Positions 1-5,831 of a stretch of DNA of 6,533 nt are shown piece after piece. The position numbers were made by a program, and so were the translations under genes. The first letter of the stretch is position 1; every line of letters begins with the position of its first letter. The stretch comes from Acidobacteriota bacterium (lineage in GTDB: Bacteria; Acidobacteriota; Polarisedimenticolia; QHYA01), in NCBI GenBank assembly GCA_003223995.1, contig QHYA01000048.1, positions 5,554 through 12,086 of the forward strand, read 5' to 3'. The notes under the pieces are model-generated. The model saw nothing but the letters and a program-made list of their open reading frames with translations. It ran no database searches and was not told the DNA's origin.

Positions 1-351
1 CCTGCGAGAGATCTGATACAGGTAGCTGCGAGCGGACGCCGAGTGGCGAGCATGAAAGCGCTCCGGTGCCTGTTGCAAGGAGAGCACGTGAATATCCGGA
101 GGGAGCAGGGTATTGACGTCGTCGCGGAAGCGCTGCGGCTCGACGGCGCGCGCCAGCCGCAGGTGCGCCACCTGTGCGAGGGCATGGACGCCGGCGTCGG
201 TACGGCCCGCCCCCATCAACTCGATCGCCTCTTCCGCGGCTTGTTCGATGGCCCGGATCAGCTCTCCGGCCACGGTGCGGGCGTTCTCCTGCTGCTGCCA
301 GCCGCGGTACCGCGTTCCTTCGTACTCGATCGTCAGCCTGTAGGTGGGCAA
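1..351 (-). CDS. truA: tRNA pseudouridine synthase A, N-terminal part (cut by window edge)
   Basis: TruA converts uridines 38-40 in the anticodon arm of tRNAs to pseudouridine and acts in the cytoplasm. The reverse strand encodes 117 residues that run off the left edge; family members are about 250-270 residues, so a bit under half is visible. The N-terminus has the family pattern YRLTIEYEGTRYRGWQQQ (residues 4-21). The signature GRTDAGVHALAQVAHL follows at 49-64, with the catalytic aspartate at D52. The motif FHARHSASARSYLYQI lies at 99-114. I chose a TTG start at 349-351: a GGAGGGAG Shine-Dalgarno sequence lies just upstream, the family usually begins just before the YRLTIEY segment, and there is no ATG nearby in frame. 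The gene is divergent from the membrane methyltransferase, with about 130 bp between their starts. No lesion is visible in the part present. Identification is from recognised motifs and is very secure; only the start codon is open to doubt. Confidence 0.96.
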   Translation of the reverse strand, partial: MPTYRLTIEYEGTRYRGWQQQENARTVAGELIRAIEQAAEEAIELMGAGRTDAGVHALAQVAHLRLARAVEPQRFRDDVNTLLPPDIHVLSLQQAPERFHARHSASARSYLYQISRR

Positions 352-352
352 G

Positions 353-360
353 CTCCCTCC
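353..360 (-). promoter_or_regulatory. Ribosome binding site of truA
   Basis: Read on the minus strand this is GGAGGGAG, a near-perfect anti-Shine-Dalgarno match. The core GGAGG is 4 nt from the TTG codon at 351. It is the main reason for choosing that non-ATG start. Confidence 0.65.
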
Positions 361-463
361 GGTGCTGCCCCGGACCCTGGACGGCGTGCCATCCCGAACT
401 CAACGCAATCACGAACATCCGGGAGTCGAGTCGAGCGCGTCATCACTCCGAGTGAAGCCGACA

Positions 464-472
464 TGGTATAAG
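464..472 (+). promoter_or_regulatory. Possible extended -10 element for the membrane methyltransferase gene
   Basis: The string TGGTATAAG reads as a TGn-extended -10 box (hexamer TATAAG at 467-472). No convincing -35 hexamer lies 15-19 nt upstream. If used, transcription would start near 479, only a few bases before the GTG at 482, giving a nearly leaderless message. That would fit the missing Shine-Dalgarno sequence. This is a pattern match only. Confidence 0.25.
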
Positions 473-481
473 AAAGCCCCC

Positions 482-1066
482 GTGGGCTTCTCCATCCTCG
501 CACGTCCGATCGGCTGGCCCTTCGTTGTCTGCTACGTCGCCTTCATCGTGGGCGAGTTCATTCTCACCCGTCCGACCAGAGGCCGGCCCGACCAGCGCGA
601 CCGCGGGACTTTCTACGCATACATGGCGGTGATGGCTGTCTCGTTCTCCTTGAACTTCGGCCTGTACTTCTCCTTGCCACGCTCTGCTGGGGCCTGGCCG
701 CGCGTCGGGGCGGGTTTGGTTCTGGCTCTGGCGGCCGAGAGCCTGCGGGTCGTCGGGAAGCGCCAGCTCGGCCGGTTCTTCACGATGACGGTCACGATCC
801 AGCAGGGGCACCGGCTGATCCAGCAGGGGCTCTATTCCCGGATGCGCCATCCTCTCTACGGCGCCCTCGCGCTGTTCTTCCTTGCCTGGCCCCTGACGAT
901 CCCCTCCGCGAAGGGAGCGATTCTCGGCCTGTTCGCCGGATGCGGCATCCTGCTCGTCACGCTCTGGCGGATCTCGGTCGAGGAGGAGGCTCTCTCGTCC
1001 GCATTCGGCCAGGAGTGGGAGAGCTACGCGCGGCGAACCTGGCGTTTGCTTCCATGGGTTTACTAG
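482..1066 (+). CDS. ICMT-like integral membrane methyltransferase
   Basis: This is a small polytopic membrane protein of the isoprenylcysteine carboxyl methyltransferase / phospholipid methyltransferase-like group, which transfers a methyl group from S-adenosylmethionine at the membrane. Starting at GTG 482 gives 194 residues. Hydrophobic segments lie at about 12-28, 43-66, 73-91, 125-141 and 145-162. The family hallmarks sit at the C-terminal end: GLYSRMRHPLYGALALFF (116-133, with the RHP triplet at 122-124), then EEEALSSAFGQEWESYARR (167-185) and the ending RLLPWVY. The frame stays open back to position 344, but the 46 extra codons are polar, overlap the divergent truA start and look non-coding. 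Position 482 has no good Shine-Dalgarno sequence, so the start is uncertain. The substrate cannot be inferred: bacterial members methylate varied or unknown targets, and no prenylated-protein system is visible nearby. The fold assignment is good; the exact reaction is inference. Confidence 0.85.
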   Translation: MGFSILARPIGWPFVVCYVAFIVGEFILTRPTRGRPDQRDRGTFYAYMAVMAVSFSLNFGLYFSLPRSAGAWPRVGAGLVLALAAESLRVVGKRQLGRFFTMTVTIQQGHRLIQQGLYSRMRHPLYGALALFFLAWPLTIPSAKGAILGLFAGCGILLVTLWRISVEEEALSSAFGQEWESYARRTWRLLPWVY

Positions 1067-1098
1067 ACGTCGGCGGGCGCTGGACTAGAATTGACGCT

Positions 1099-1126
1099 GG
1101 GCGGCCGCCCGAGGGGGAGGGCCGCC
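1099..1126. other. GC-rich inverted repeats after the membrane methyltransferase gene
   Basis: A perfect 12-bp palindrome, GGGCGGCCGCCC, sits at 1099-1110. Its GGCGGCC core (1100-1106) can also pair with GGCCGCC at 1120-1126 across a 13-nt loop, so two mutually exclusive hairpins are possible. It starts 33 bp after the stop codon of the membrane methyltransferase gene and could slow or end transcription. There is no T-run behind it, so I do not call it an intrinsic terminator. Confidence 0.3.
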
Positions 1127-1140
1127 ACAGGGGTCGGAGG

Positions 1141-1168
1141 TTGACCATCATCTAGCAGGGACTATATT
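1141..1168 (+). promoter_or_regulatory. Sigma70-like promoter candidate for the receiver-domain gene
   Basis: TTGACC (1141-1146) and TATATT (1163-1168) are separated by 16 bp. Each matches its consensus hexamer at five of six positions, which is notable in such GC-rich DNA. Transcription would begin near 1175, leaving a leader of about 38 nt before the ATG at 1213. This fits a separate transcript for the receiver gene, possibly including the PDZ gene downstream. Confidence 0.45.
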
Positions 1169-1175
1169 GCCCTTG

Positions 1176-1198
1176 AGAGAAGCGACTGCTGCTTTTTT
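1176..1198 (+). other. Weak U-rich hairpin in the receiver gene leader
   Basis: AGAGAAGC (1176-1183) can pair with GCTTTTTT (1191-1198) around a 7-nt loop, giving an 8-bp stem with two G-U wobbles. It lies between the promoter candidate and the start codon, so it would be part of the 5' leader. The T-run is inside the stem and only two pairs are G-C, so a working terminator is unlikely. It could also be chance. Confidence 0.2.
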
Positions 1199-1212
1199 CT
1201 GGGGACACCACC

Positions 1213-1590
1213 ATGGAACTCGTAGAGCCTGGAGCCCCTCGCGCCCTGGTCGTGGACGACGAACCGGAGATCGCCGAGCTCGTCTCGCGCGCGCTCGAGG
1301 GCGAAGGATATGAAGTTTCCACTGCCAGGTCCGCCTCGGAAGCGTTCGACAAGCTGCGCCGGGAAAGCTTCGGCCTGCTGGTGCTCGATGTCATGCTTCC
1401 AGACATGGATGGGATCATGGTCCACAGCAGGCTGAAGGCCCTCGATCCCGAACTGGCAAACCGAACCATCTTCATCTCCGCATGGGCCAAGGCCCCGGAA
1501 GTACGAGAGTATCTCGACACGGTCGGAAGCTTCCTGCCCAAGCCATTCTCCATCGGCGACCTGGTGCGCCTCGCAAGATCGTTGAACTGA
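1213..1590 (+). CDS. Stand-alone response regulator receiver domain (CheY-like)
   Basis: This is a 125-residue single-domain response regulator that would accept a phosphoryl group from a histidine kinase in the cytoplasm. All the phosphorylation-site residues are present: the acidic pair D15-D16 in LVVDDEPEI, the phospho-acceptor D59 in LLVLDVMLPDMDG, the switch Ser S89 in FISAWA and the lysine K110 in LPKPF. The domain fills the whole protein, with no DNA-binding, GGDEF or other output domain. It must therefore act through protein contact or in a phosphorelay. The ATG at 1213 is preceded by GGGGA at a 7-nt distance, a modest ribosome site. No histidine kinase lies in the window, so its partner is unknown. 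The next gene, for the double-PDZ protein, starts 182 bp downstream on the same strand and may share the transcript. Family identity is certain; the pathway is unknown. Confidence 0.93.
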   Translation: MELVEPGAPRALVVDDEPEIAELVSRALEGEGYEVSTARSASEAFDKLRRESFGLLVLDVMLPDMDGIMVHSRLKALDPELANRTIFISAWAKAPEVREYLDTVGSFLPKPFSIGDLVRLARSLN

Positions 1591-1680
1591 TCCTTCTGGC
1601 TTCGGCCGCCGTCTCCTTGCGGGTCACTGCCGTCTGTCGCCGTATCGGGAATTCGACTTTCACCCGGTTTCGGGCGTTAA

Positions 1681-1776
1681 ATGGAAAGGGAGATGCTCGA
1701 AGCCTCGACGGAAGCGCTCGAGGTGGCGCCGGCCGTCCAGGGGCGGGGCCTGCTTCCCGAGGAGAAGAACTCATGA
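1681..1776 (+). CDS. Possible 31-codon leader ORF overlapping the PDZ gene start
   Basis: An ATG at 1681, directly after an in-frame TAA, opens 31 codons ending in TGA at 1774-1776. That stop overlaps the ATG of the PDZ gene (1773-1775) in the classic ATGA arrangement used for translational coupling. The peptide begins MEREMLEASTEALEVA and ends in LLPEEKNS; I recognise no family. An internal ATG at 1693 has GGGAG directly before it, too close to be a normal ribosome site, and the 1681 start has none. The overlap could be chance, because the PDZ gene has its own good ribosome site inside this frame. I treat it as a candidate only. Confidence 0.2.
   Translation: MEREMLEASTEALEVAPAVQGRGLLPEEKNS
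1759..1764 (+). promoter_or_regulatory. Ribosome binding site of the PDZ gene
   Basis: GAGGAG ends 8 nt before the ATG at 1773. It fixes the start at that ATG, directly before a signal peptide, instead of the far upstream in-frame ATG at 1482 that lies inside the receiver gene. Confidence 0.7.
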
Positions 1777-2909
1777 TCCGATCGGATGAAACCAAGAGAT
1801 GCTTTACGTCTCTGGGCCTCGTCCTGGCGACGATGCTTGTCTTTCTGATTCCCACCGCCGCCACGGCCCAGCAGAACGACGATGACGACGAGGACGCCCC
1901 GAAAGCGGCCGCGGGCCAGGCCTGGCTGGGCCTCGGCCTGGAGGAGGGGAAGGGGGAGGACGAGGGGGTGCGCGTGGCGCAGGTTTTCAGGGGTAGCCCC
2001 GCACAAGAGGCGGGCCTGCGAGCGGGAGACCGCATCCTCTCGATCAACGGAAAAGAGGTCACCGACGTGGCGTCGCTGACCGGCGAGGTGCGGAGCCACA
2101 GACCGGGGGAAGAGGTGACGATCGAGGTGCTGCGGAACGGCGAGCAGAAGTCGTTCCAGGCCGTCCTGGGAGAACGGAAGAGCGGCGAGCCCCCGGAAAA
2201 GGGGAGCGGCCAGATTCCTGATCTGGGCCAGCTCGGAAGGGACCTCGGCAAGTCCCTCTCGCGGCTGGAAAAGGAAGTAGAGATACTCCCGGTCCCGCCC
2301 TCGGTCTGGATCGGCATCTCGATGCAGGACCTGACACCGGAGCTGCGCAGGCATTTCGGCGCTGCCGAGGACCGGGGAGTCATGATCGCCCAAGTGAAGC
2401 CGGGCAGCCCCGCGGAGACGGCGGGAGTCAAGGTCGGCGACGTCCTTACGATGGTGGAGGACAAGCCGGTCGGATCGCCGCTGGACGTGGCTGGCGCGCT
2501 CCGGGACAAGAAACCGGGGGACCAGGTGGAGTTGAAGGTCGTTCGCGCCGGCCGTCCGAGGAGCCTGCTCGTTGAGCTGGCCGAGCGGCCGGGGCCCGGA
2601 GCGAGGCGACTGTTGCGGCCTCAGAGACAGCGCAGCGGAGTTGCAGGCGGCGTGGTCGGAGGGGCTCCAGGCGGCGTGGTCGGAGGGGAGTCCTCGGAAC
2701 CGTCCGGTGCCATCAGGGGGACGGTGGAGCCGGGGCCGCTCTCCGGAGCCGAGATGAGGCGGCAGAGCCAGGAGCTGGCACGGCGGATGGAGGCCCTGCA
2801 AGATGAGCTGGACAACCTGCGCCAGAAGCTGGAGAAGCTCGAGGCGCAGATGAGGCAGAGAAGGTCAGTCGGCCAGGATCAGGACGAGCCGGGCGAAGAC
2901 GATCGCTGA
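1773..2909 (+). CDS. Exported double-PDZ protein with C-terminal coiled coil
   Basis: The 378-residue protein has a Sec-type signal peptide: positive residues near the start, a hydrophobic core at about 13-28 and a likely cleavage after the alanine of TATA/QQ near residue 32. The mature protein would be periplasmic or otherwise exported. It opens with an acidic run (NDDDDEDAP). PDZ domain 1 spans about 50-133 (GSPAQEAGLRAGDRILSING at 74-93). PDZ domain 2 spans about 177-270 (GSPAETAGVKVGDVL at 211-225). Both resemble PDZ domains of HtrA/Deg proteases, but there is no trypsin-like domain or Ser-His-Asp triad, so it is probably a binding or adaptor protein. A Gly/Val-rich linker with a duplicated 8-residue unit (290-305) leads to a charged heptad-like coiled coil at about 325-365, which suggests oligomerisation. 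The 3' end overlaps the convergent HAD gene by 31 bp. Domain calls are firm; the ligand and role are unknown. Confidence 0.87.
   Translation: MIRSDETKRCFTSLGLVLATMLVFLIPTAATAQQNDDDDEDAPKAAAGQAWLGLGLEEGKGEDEGVRVAQVFRGSPAQEAGLRAGDRILSINGKEVTDVASLTGEVRSHRPGEEVTIEVLRNGEQKSFQAVLGERKSGEPPEKGSGQIPDLGQLGRDLGKSLSRLEKEVEILPVPPSVWIGISMQDLTPELRRHFGAAEDRGVMIAQVKPGSPAETAGVKVGDVLTMVEDKPVGSPLDVAGALRDKKPGDQVELKVVRAGRPRSLLVELAERPGPGARRLLRPQRQRSGVAGGVVGGAPGGVVGGESSEPSGAIRGTVEPGPLSGAEMRRQSQELARRMEALQDELDNLRQKLEKLEAQMRQRRSVGQDQDEPGEDDR
2644..2688 (+). repeat. Two-copy 24-bp-period repeat inside the PDZ gene
   Basis: A 21-bp unit starting CAGGCGGCGTGG occurs identically at 2644-2664 and 2668-2688, a period of 24 bp or eight codons. 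It encodes two copies of GGVVGG in the linker between PDZ domain 2 and the coiled coil. In-frame identical copies are what replication slippage produces, so linker length may vary between strains. Confidence 0.75.
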
Positions 2910-3556
2910 GCGGGATCGAGAGCGGGGAACACCTCGAGCAGCTCCTCGAAGCGTGACAGGAGAAGGTCCGGACGCGCCTTCTCAAGTTCCTCTCGGGACT
3001 GCCCGCCCGAGGCGATGACGTAGACCGGCAAGCCGGCTCTTCGGGCCGTTTCCACGTCGATGAGCATGTCACCCACGTAGGCGGATTCGTCAGGATGGCT
3101 CCGCAGCTCGGCCAGCGCGCCGTGGATCATCTCCGGGTGCGGCTTCGGGTGTGTGACCATCTCCGGCCCGTAGATCGCACCGAACGTGCTGGCGAGACCG
3201 AGGGCGATGAGGATCTCGCGCGTGAAGTAGGCGGGCTTGTTCGACGTGACACCCATCGCATAGCCTCGCCCGGCTAAAGTCTCGATCGTGGACGCCACTC
3301 CTGGCAGCAGGCGGGTTCCCTCCCGAAAGATCCTCCGGTAGCAGTCGCGGAAGATCCTGACCCCTTCCTCGACCCGATCGGCGCCGACGTTGTCCCCGAT
3401 CAACGCCTCGAGCCCCCGGCCCACCTCGCGCCTCACCTCGGCTTCGCTCTTCGACGGCAGGCCGAAGGCCGAGCGCACCTCGTTGAGGCTTTCCGTGATC
3501 GGCAGGTAGGAATCGACCAGAGTCCCGTCGAGGTCGAAGAGGATCGTCCGGATCAT
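2879..3556 (-). CDS. HAD-superfamily phosphatase, phosphoglycolate phosphatase type
   Basis: This 225-residue cytoplasmic hydrolase should remove phosphate from a small metabolite through an aspartyl-phosphate intermediate with magnesium. All four HAD motifs are present: motif I FDLDGTLVDS (nucleophile D8, acid/base D10), motif II TSNK (104-107), motif III lysine K138 in HPKPHP, and motif IV GDMLIDVETARRAG with D163 and D167. The helical cap between motifs I and II (about 16-85) is the kind found in Gph/PGMB-like enzymes. Gph clears 2-phosphoglycolate, but HAD specificity is hard to read from sequence, so I give no symbol. The start MIRTILFDLDGTL is standard for the family; an in-frame TGA lies one codon upstream of the ATG, so no longer form exists. 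There is no obvious Shine-Dalgarno sequence. The gene is divergent from the E1-like gene (73-bp gap), and its last 31 bp overlap the end of the PDZ gene in antisense. Confidence 0.92.
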   Translation of the reverse strand: MIRTILFDLDGTLVDSYLPITESLNEVRSAFGLPSKSEAEVRREVGRGLEALIGDNVGADRVEEGVRIFRDCYRRIFREGTRLLPGVASTIETLAGRGYAMGVTSNKPAYFTREILIALGLASTFGAIYGPEMVTHPKPHPEMIHGALAELRSHPDESAYVGDMLIDVETARRAGLPVYVIASGGQSREELEKARPDLLLSRFEELLEVFPALDPAQRSSSPGSS

Positions 3557-3612
3557 CGAATCAGCGAAGGTGCACGGCCAAAGCGAGAGCGTTTCGCCAA
3601 AAAAAGAGGGTC

Positions 3613-3618
3613 ATTGTA
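3613..3618 (-). promoter_or_regulatory. Possible -10 box for the HAD gene
   Basis: On the minus strand this reads TACAAT, one mismatch from TATAAT, about 57 bp upstream of the HAD start codon. No convincing -35 box lies at the usual spacing, which would fall inside the start of the divergent E1-like gene. A run of seven A residues (3599-3605) sits between it and the HAD start. Weak evidence. Confidence 0.22.
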
Positions 3619-3629
3619 GCATTGGGCTC

Positions 3630-4649
3630 ATGGAAGGCCGCTACAGCAGGCAGATCCTCTTCCAAGGGATCGGCGAGGAGGGTCAGCGGAGGCTCGGCGC
3701 CTCTTCGGCCCTGTTGATCGGCTGCGGCGCCCTCGGCTCGCTGACCGCGGAGCTGCTCGTCCGCGCCGGAGTGGGGAGGCTGCGCATCGCGGACCGGGAC
3801 TTCGTCGAGCCGTCGAATCTCCAGAGGCAGGTTCTCTTCGACGAGCAGGACGCCATGTCCGCCCTGCCCAAAGCGGCCGCGGCAGAGGCGAAGCTGCGCT
3901 CGATCAACTCCGATGTCGCCGTCGAGGGGATCGTCGCGGACGTCACGCCGAGAAACATCGCCGCGCTGGGCTCAGGCTGCGACGTGATCCTCGACGGGTC
4001 CGACAACTTCGAGCTGCGCTACCTGGTCAACGACTTCTCGGTGAAGGAAGGCATTCCCTGGATCTACGCCGCAGCCGTGGGGGCCTATGGGCTGACGATG
4101 AACATCCTTCCCGGAGAGACAGCCTGCCTGCGCTGCGTCTTCGAGCAAGCGCCGCCGCCGGGAAGCGCGCCCACCTGCGACACGGCCGGGGTCCTGGGAT
4201 CTGTGGTTGGGGTGATCGCGTCCCTTCAATCGGCCGAAGCCCTGAAGCTGCTGTCAGGCCGCCGGGAGAAGCTGAGCAGGCAGATCGTCTCCGTGGATGT
4301 GTGGGAGGGGAGCATCGACCGGCTGCACACGGGCCGGCGCTCTGCGGAGTGTCCGGCCTGCGGTCTGGGAAGGTTCGAGCACCTGGAGGGGAGCGGTGTG
4401 TCGAGCACGACCCGGCTGTGCGGGCGCGATTCCGTGCAGGTCATGCCGGCTGGCCGGACGTCGATCGATCTCGATGCGCTTGCGGGAAAGCTGAGGGGGC
4501 TGGGAGAGGTCACTGTGAACCGCTTCCTCGTGCGGGCACGTATCGGAGACAACCAGCTCACCGTGTTCTCCGACGGGCGGGCCATCGTCGGCGGGACGAC
4601 CGATGCGGCGGCGGCCCGGACCCTTTACGCTCGCTATGTCGGCGCTTGA
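3630..4649 (+). CDS. ThiF/MoeB-type E1-like adenylyltransferase
   Basis: This cytoplasmic E1-like enzyme should use ATP to adenylate the C-terminal glycine of a small ubiquitin-fold sulfur carrier (ThiS or MoaD type), preparing it for thiocarboxylate formation. The 339 residues begin MEGRYSRQILFQGIGEEGQ, the standard family start. The nucleotide-binding loop GCGALG is at 31-36. ADRDFVEPSNLQRQVLF (54-70) carries the family Asp and Arg residues, and K81 and D122 (DGSDNFELRY) follow. Two zinc CxxC pairs are intact: C166/C169 (CLRC) and C241/C244 (CPAC). C183 in PTCDTAGVLG sits where ThiF and MoeB have their conserved cysteine. Residues 255-339 form an extra C-terminal domain (LCGRDSVQV to LYARYVGA); from memory a similar tail occurs in Bacillus-type ThiF/MoeB proteins. 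It is not a rhodanese. I chose ATG 3630 over the in-frame GTG 3570 on family fit; neither has a good ribosome site. A desulfurase-family gene follows after 10 bp. Confidence 0.92.
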   Translation: MEGRYSRQILFQGIGEEGQRRLGASSALLIGCGALGSLTAELLVRAGVGRLRIADRDFVEPSNLQRQVLFDEQDAMSALPKAAAAEAKLRSINSDVAVEGIVADVTPRNIAALGSGCDVILDGSDNFELRYLVNDFSVKEGIPWIYAAAVGAYGLTMNILPGETACLRCVFEQAPPPGSAPTCDTAGVLGSVVGVIASLQSAEALKLLSGRREKLSRQIVSVDVWEGSIDRLHTGRRSAECPACGLGRFEHLEGSGVSSTTRLCGRDSVQVMPAGRTSIDLDALAGKLRGLGEVTVNRFLVRARIGDNQLTVFSDGRAIVGGTTDAAAARTLYARYVGA

Positions 4650-4659
4650 GCCGGCCCTC

Positions 4660-5805
4660 ATGATCTACCTCGACAACGCCGCGACCTCCTTCCCGAAGCC
4701 CGAGGCGGTGTACCGGATGCTGGACCACTATCTCCGCGAGGTCGGCGCCAATCCGGGCCGCTCCGGCCATCGCCGCGCCGTCGAGGCCGAGCGGCTGATC
4801 GGCGAGGCGCGCCGGGCCCTCGCCTCGCTGCTGGGGGTCTCCGACCCGGACCGGATCATCTTCGGCCACAACGCGACCGATGGTCTGAACATCGCGCTGA
4901 AGGGCTTCCTTCGGCCAGGTGATCACGTCGTGACCTCGGACCTCGAGCACAACTCCATCACAAGGCCTCTGACGGGCCTGGAGAAGAAGGGGTGGATCAC
5001 CGTCAGCCGCATCGCCTCTCGCGCGGGCTTCATCGAGCCGGCGGAGGTGCGCTCCGCCCTCGGGCCGCAGACGAGGCTGGTTGCGGTGACTCACGGGTCG
5101 AACGTCTTCGGCACGATCCAGCCCATCGGGGAGATCGCCGAGGTCGCCCACGCGGGCGGCGCTCGTATCCTGGTCGATGCGGCGCAGACGGCGGGGGTCG
5201 CGCCGCTCGACATCGAGGCGATGGGACTCGACATGGTTGCCTTCACGGGCCACAAGTCCCTGCTGGGGCCGATGGGGACGGGAGGGCTGGCGCTGCTTCC
5301 GGGTGTCGACCCGGAGCCATGGCGGGAGGGAGGAACGGGGACGGACTCCTCGAATCCGCTCCATCCGCGAAACTATCCGGCAAAGCTGGAGGGAGGCACC
5401 CCGAATGCAGCGGGGATCGCGGCCCTGGCGGAAGGGGCCCGCTACGTCGCCCGGAGAACTCCCGAGGCGGTCCGCCGGCACGAGGTCTCGCTCGCCGCCC
5501 TGCTGCGGGAGCTTGTCGCCGGCGACGAGCGGTTCACGCTGCACGGCGGCGGGGACCCCTCCCGGGAGCTGGGGATCGTTTCCTTCACGGTCCGTGGCTA
5601 CTCTCCCAACGAGTTCGCCGCCGCCCTCGACGAGGCCTATGACATCGCCGTTCGTCCGGGGCTGCACTGCGCCCCCGGCGCCCACCGCAGCCTCGGCACG
5701 TGGCCCGACGGGACCGTGCGCGTCAGCACGGGTCCGTTCACGACCGAGGAGGAGATCCGCGACGCCGTGCGCGCGATGCGCGAAATCGCCGCCGCGGCGG
5801 CCTGA
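4660..5805 (+). CDS. PLP-dependent cysteine desulfurase family protein (aminotransferase class V)
   Basis: The 381-residue protein resembles the SufS/NifS-like branch of class V aminotransferases, close to the family I know as TIGR01977. These enzymes take sulfur from cysteine as an enzyme persulfide and release alanine. Family marks are MIYLDNAATSFPKPEAVYR at the start, ANPGRSGHRRA (30-40), EHNS (96-99), VDAAQTAG with the PLP-contacting D173 and Q176 (172-179), and FTGHKSLLGP with H198 and the Schiff-base lysine K199. The loop GLHCAPGAHRSLGT (334-347) holds the cysteine C337 where the persulfide would form. Length and ends are normal. ATG 4660 fits the family start and lies 10 bp after the E1-like stop; ATG 4636, overlapping that gene, is an alternative. 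Tight coupling to an E1-like enzyme supports sulfur delivery to a carrier protein. Other class V activities, such as selenocysteine lyase, cannot be excluded. Confidence 0.93.
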   Translation: MIYLDNAATSFPKPEAVYRMLDHYLREVGANPGRSGHRRAVEAERLIGEARRALASLLGVSDPDRIIFGHNATDGLNIALKGFLRPGDHVVTSDLEHNSITRPLTGLEKKGWITVSRIASRAGFIEPAEVRSALGPQTRLVAVTHGSNVFGTIQPIGEIAEVAHAGGARILVDAAQTAGVAPLDIEAMGLDMVAFTGHKSLLGPMGTGGLALLPGVDPEPWREGGTGTDSSNPLHPRNYPAKLEGGTPNAAGIAALAEGARYVARRTPEAVRRHEVSLAALLRELVAGDERFTLHGGGDPSRELGIVSFTVRGYSPNEFAAALDEAYDIAVRPGLHCAPGAHRSLGTWPDGTVRVSTGPFTTEEEIRDAVRAMREIAAAAA

Positions 5806-5831
5806 GACGGACCTCGCGCCTCGCGATCCTT

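Noticed and set aside
43..471. Plus-strand open frame of 142 codons over the truA region
   Set aside because: It is mostly the complement of truA, whose signature motifs are unmistakable on the minus strand; the plus-strand translation resembles no protein family I know.
1100..1126. Intrinsic terminator after the membrane methyltransferase gene
   Set aside because: The stem is GC-rich but no T-run follows it and the loop is long, so only an inverted repeat is reported.
1482..1772. N-terminal extension of the PDZ protein back to ATG 1482
   Set aside because: The extra 97 residues overlap the receiver gene in another frame, would bury the signal peptide inside the protein, and the ATG at 1773 has its own good ribosome site.
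1472..2509. Long minus-strand open frame opposite the receiver and PDZ genes
   Set aside because: The translation is low-complexity, rich in Ser, Pro and Arg as expected from the complement of GC-rich coding DNA. It spans two real genes that carry clear domains on the plus strand.
4558..5685. Minus-strand open frame of 375 codons opposite the desulfurase gene
   Set aside because: It is a shadow of a strongly conserved PLP enzyme; its composition (Arg, Gly, Asp and Pro-rich) and lack of motifs indicate no coding role.
3630..5805. An E1-like gene as part of an anti-phage ubiquitin-like conjugation system (CBASS or Bil type)
   Set aside because: There is no E2-like, JAB peptidase, ubiquitin-like or CD-NTase gene nearby. 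The protein has the plain ThiF/MoeB architecture with CxxC zinc pairs, and its partner is a cysteine desulfurase, which fits sulfur transfer.
4660..5805. Cysteine desulfurase as DndA/IscS of a DNA phosphorothioation cluster
   Set aside because: No dndB-E, ssp or pbe-like genes are present, and the protein matches the SufS-like branch starting MIYLDNAATSFPKP, not the DndA type.
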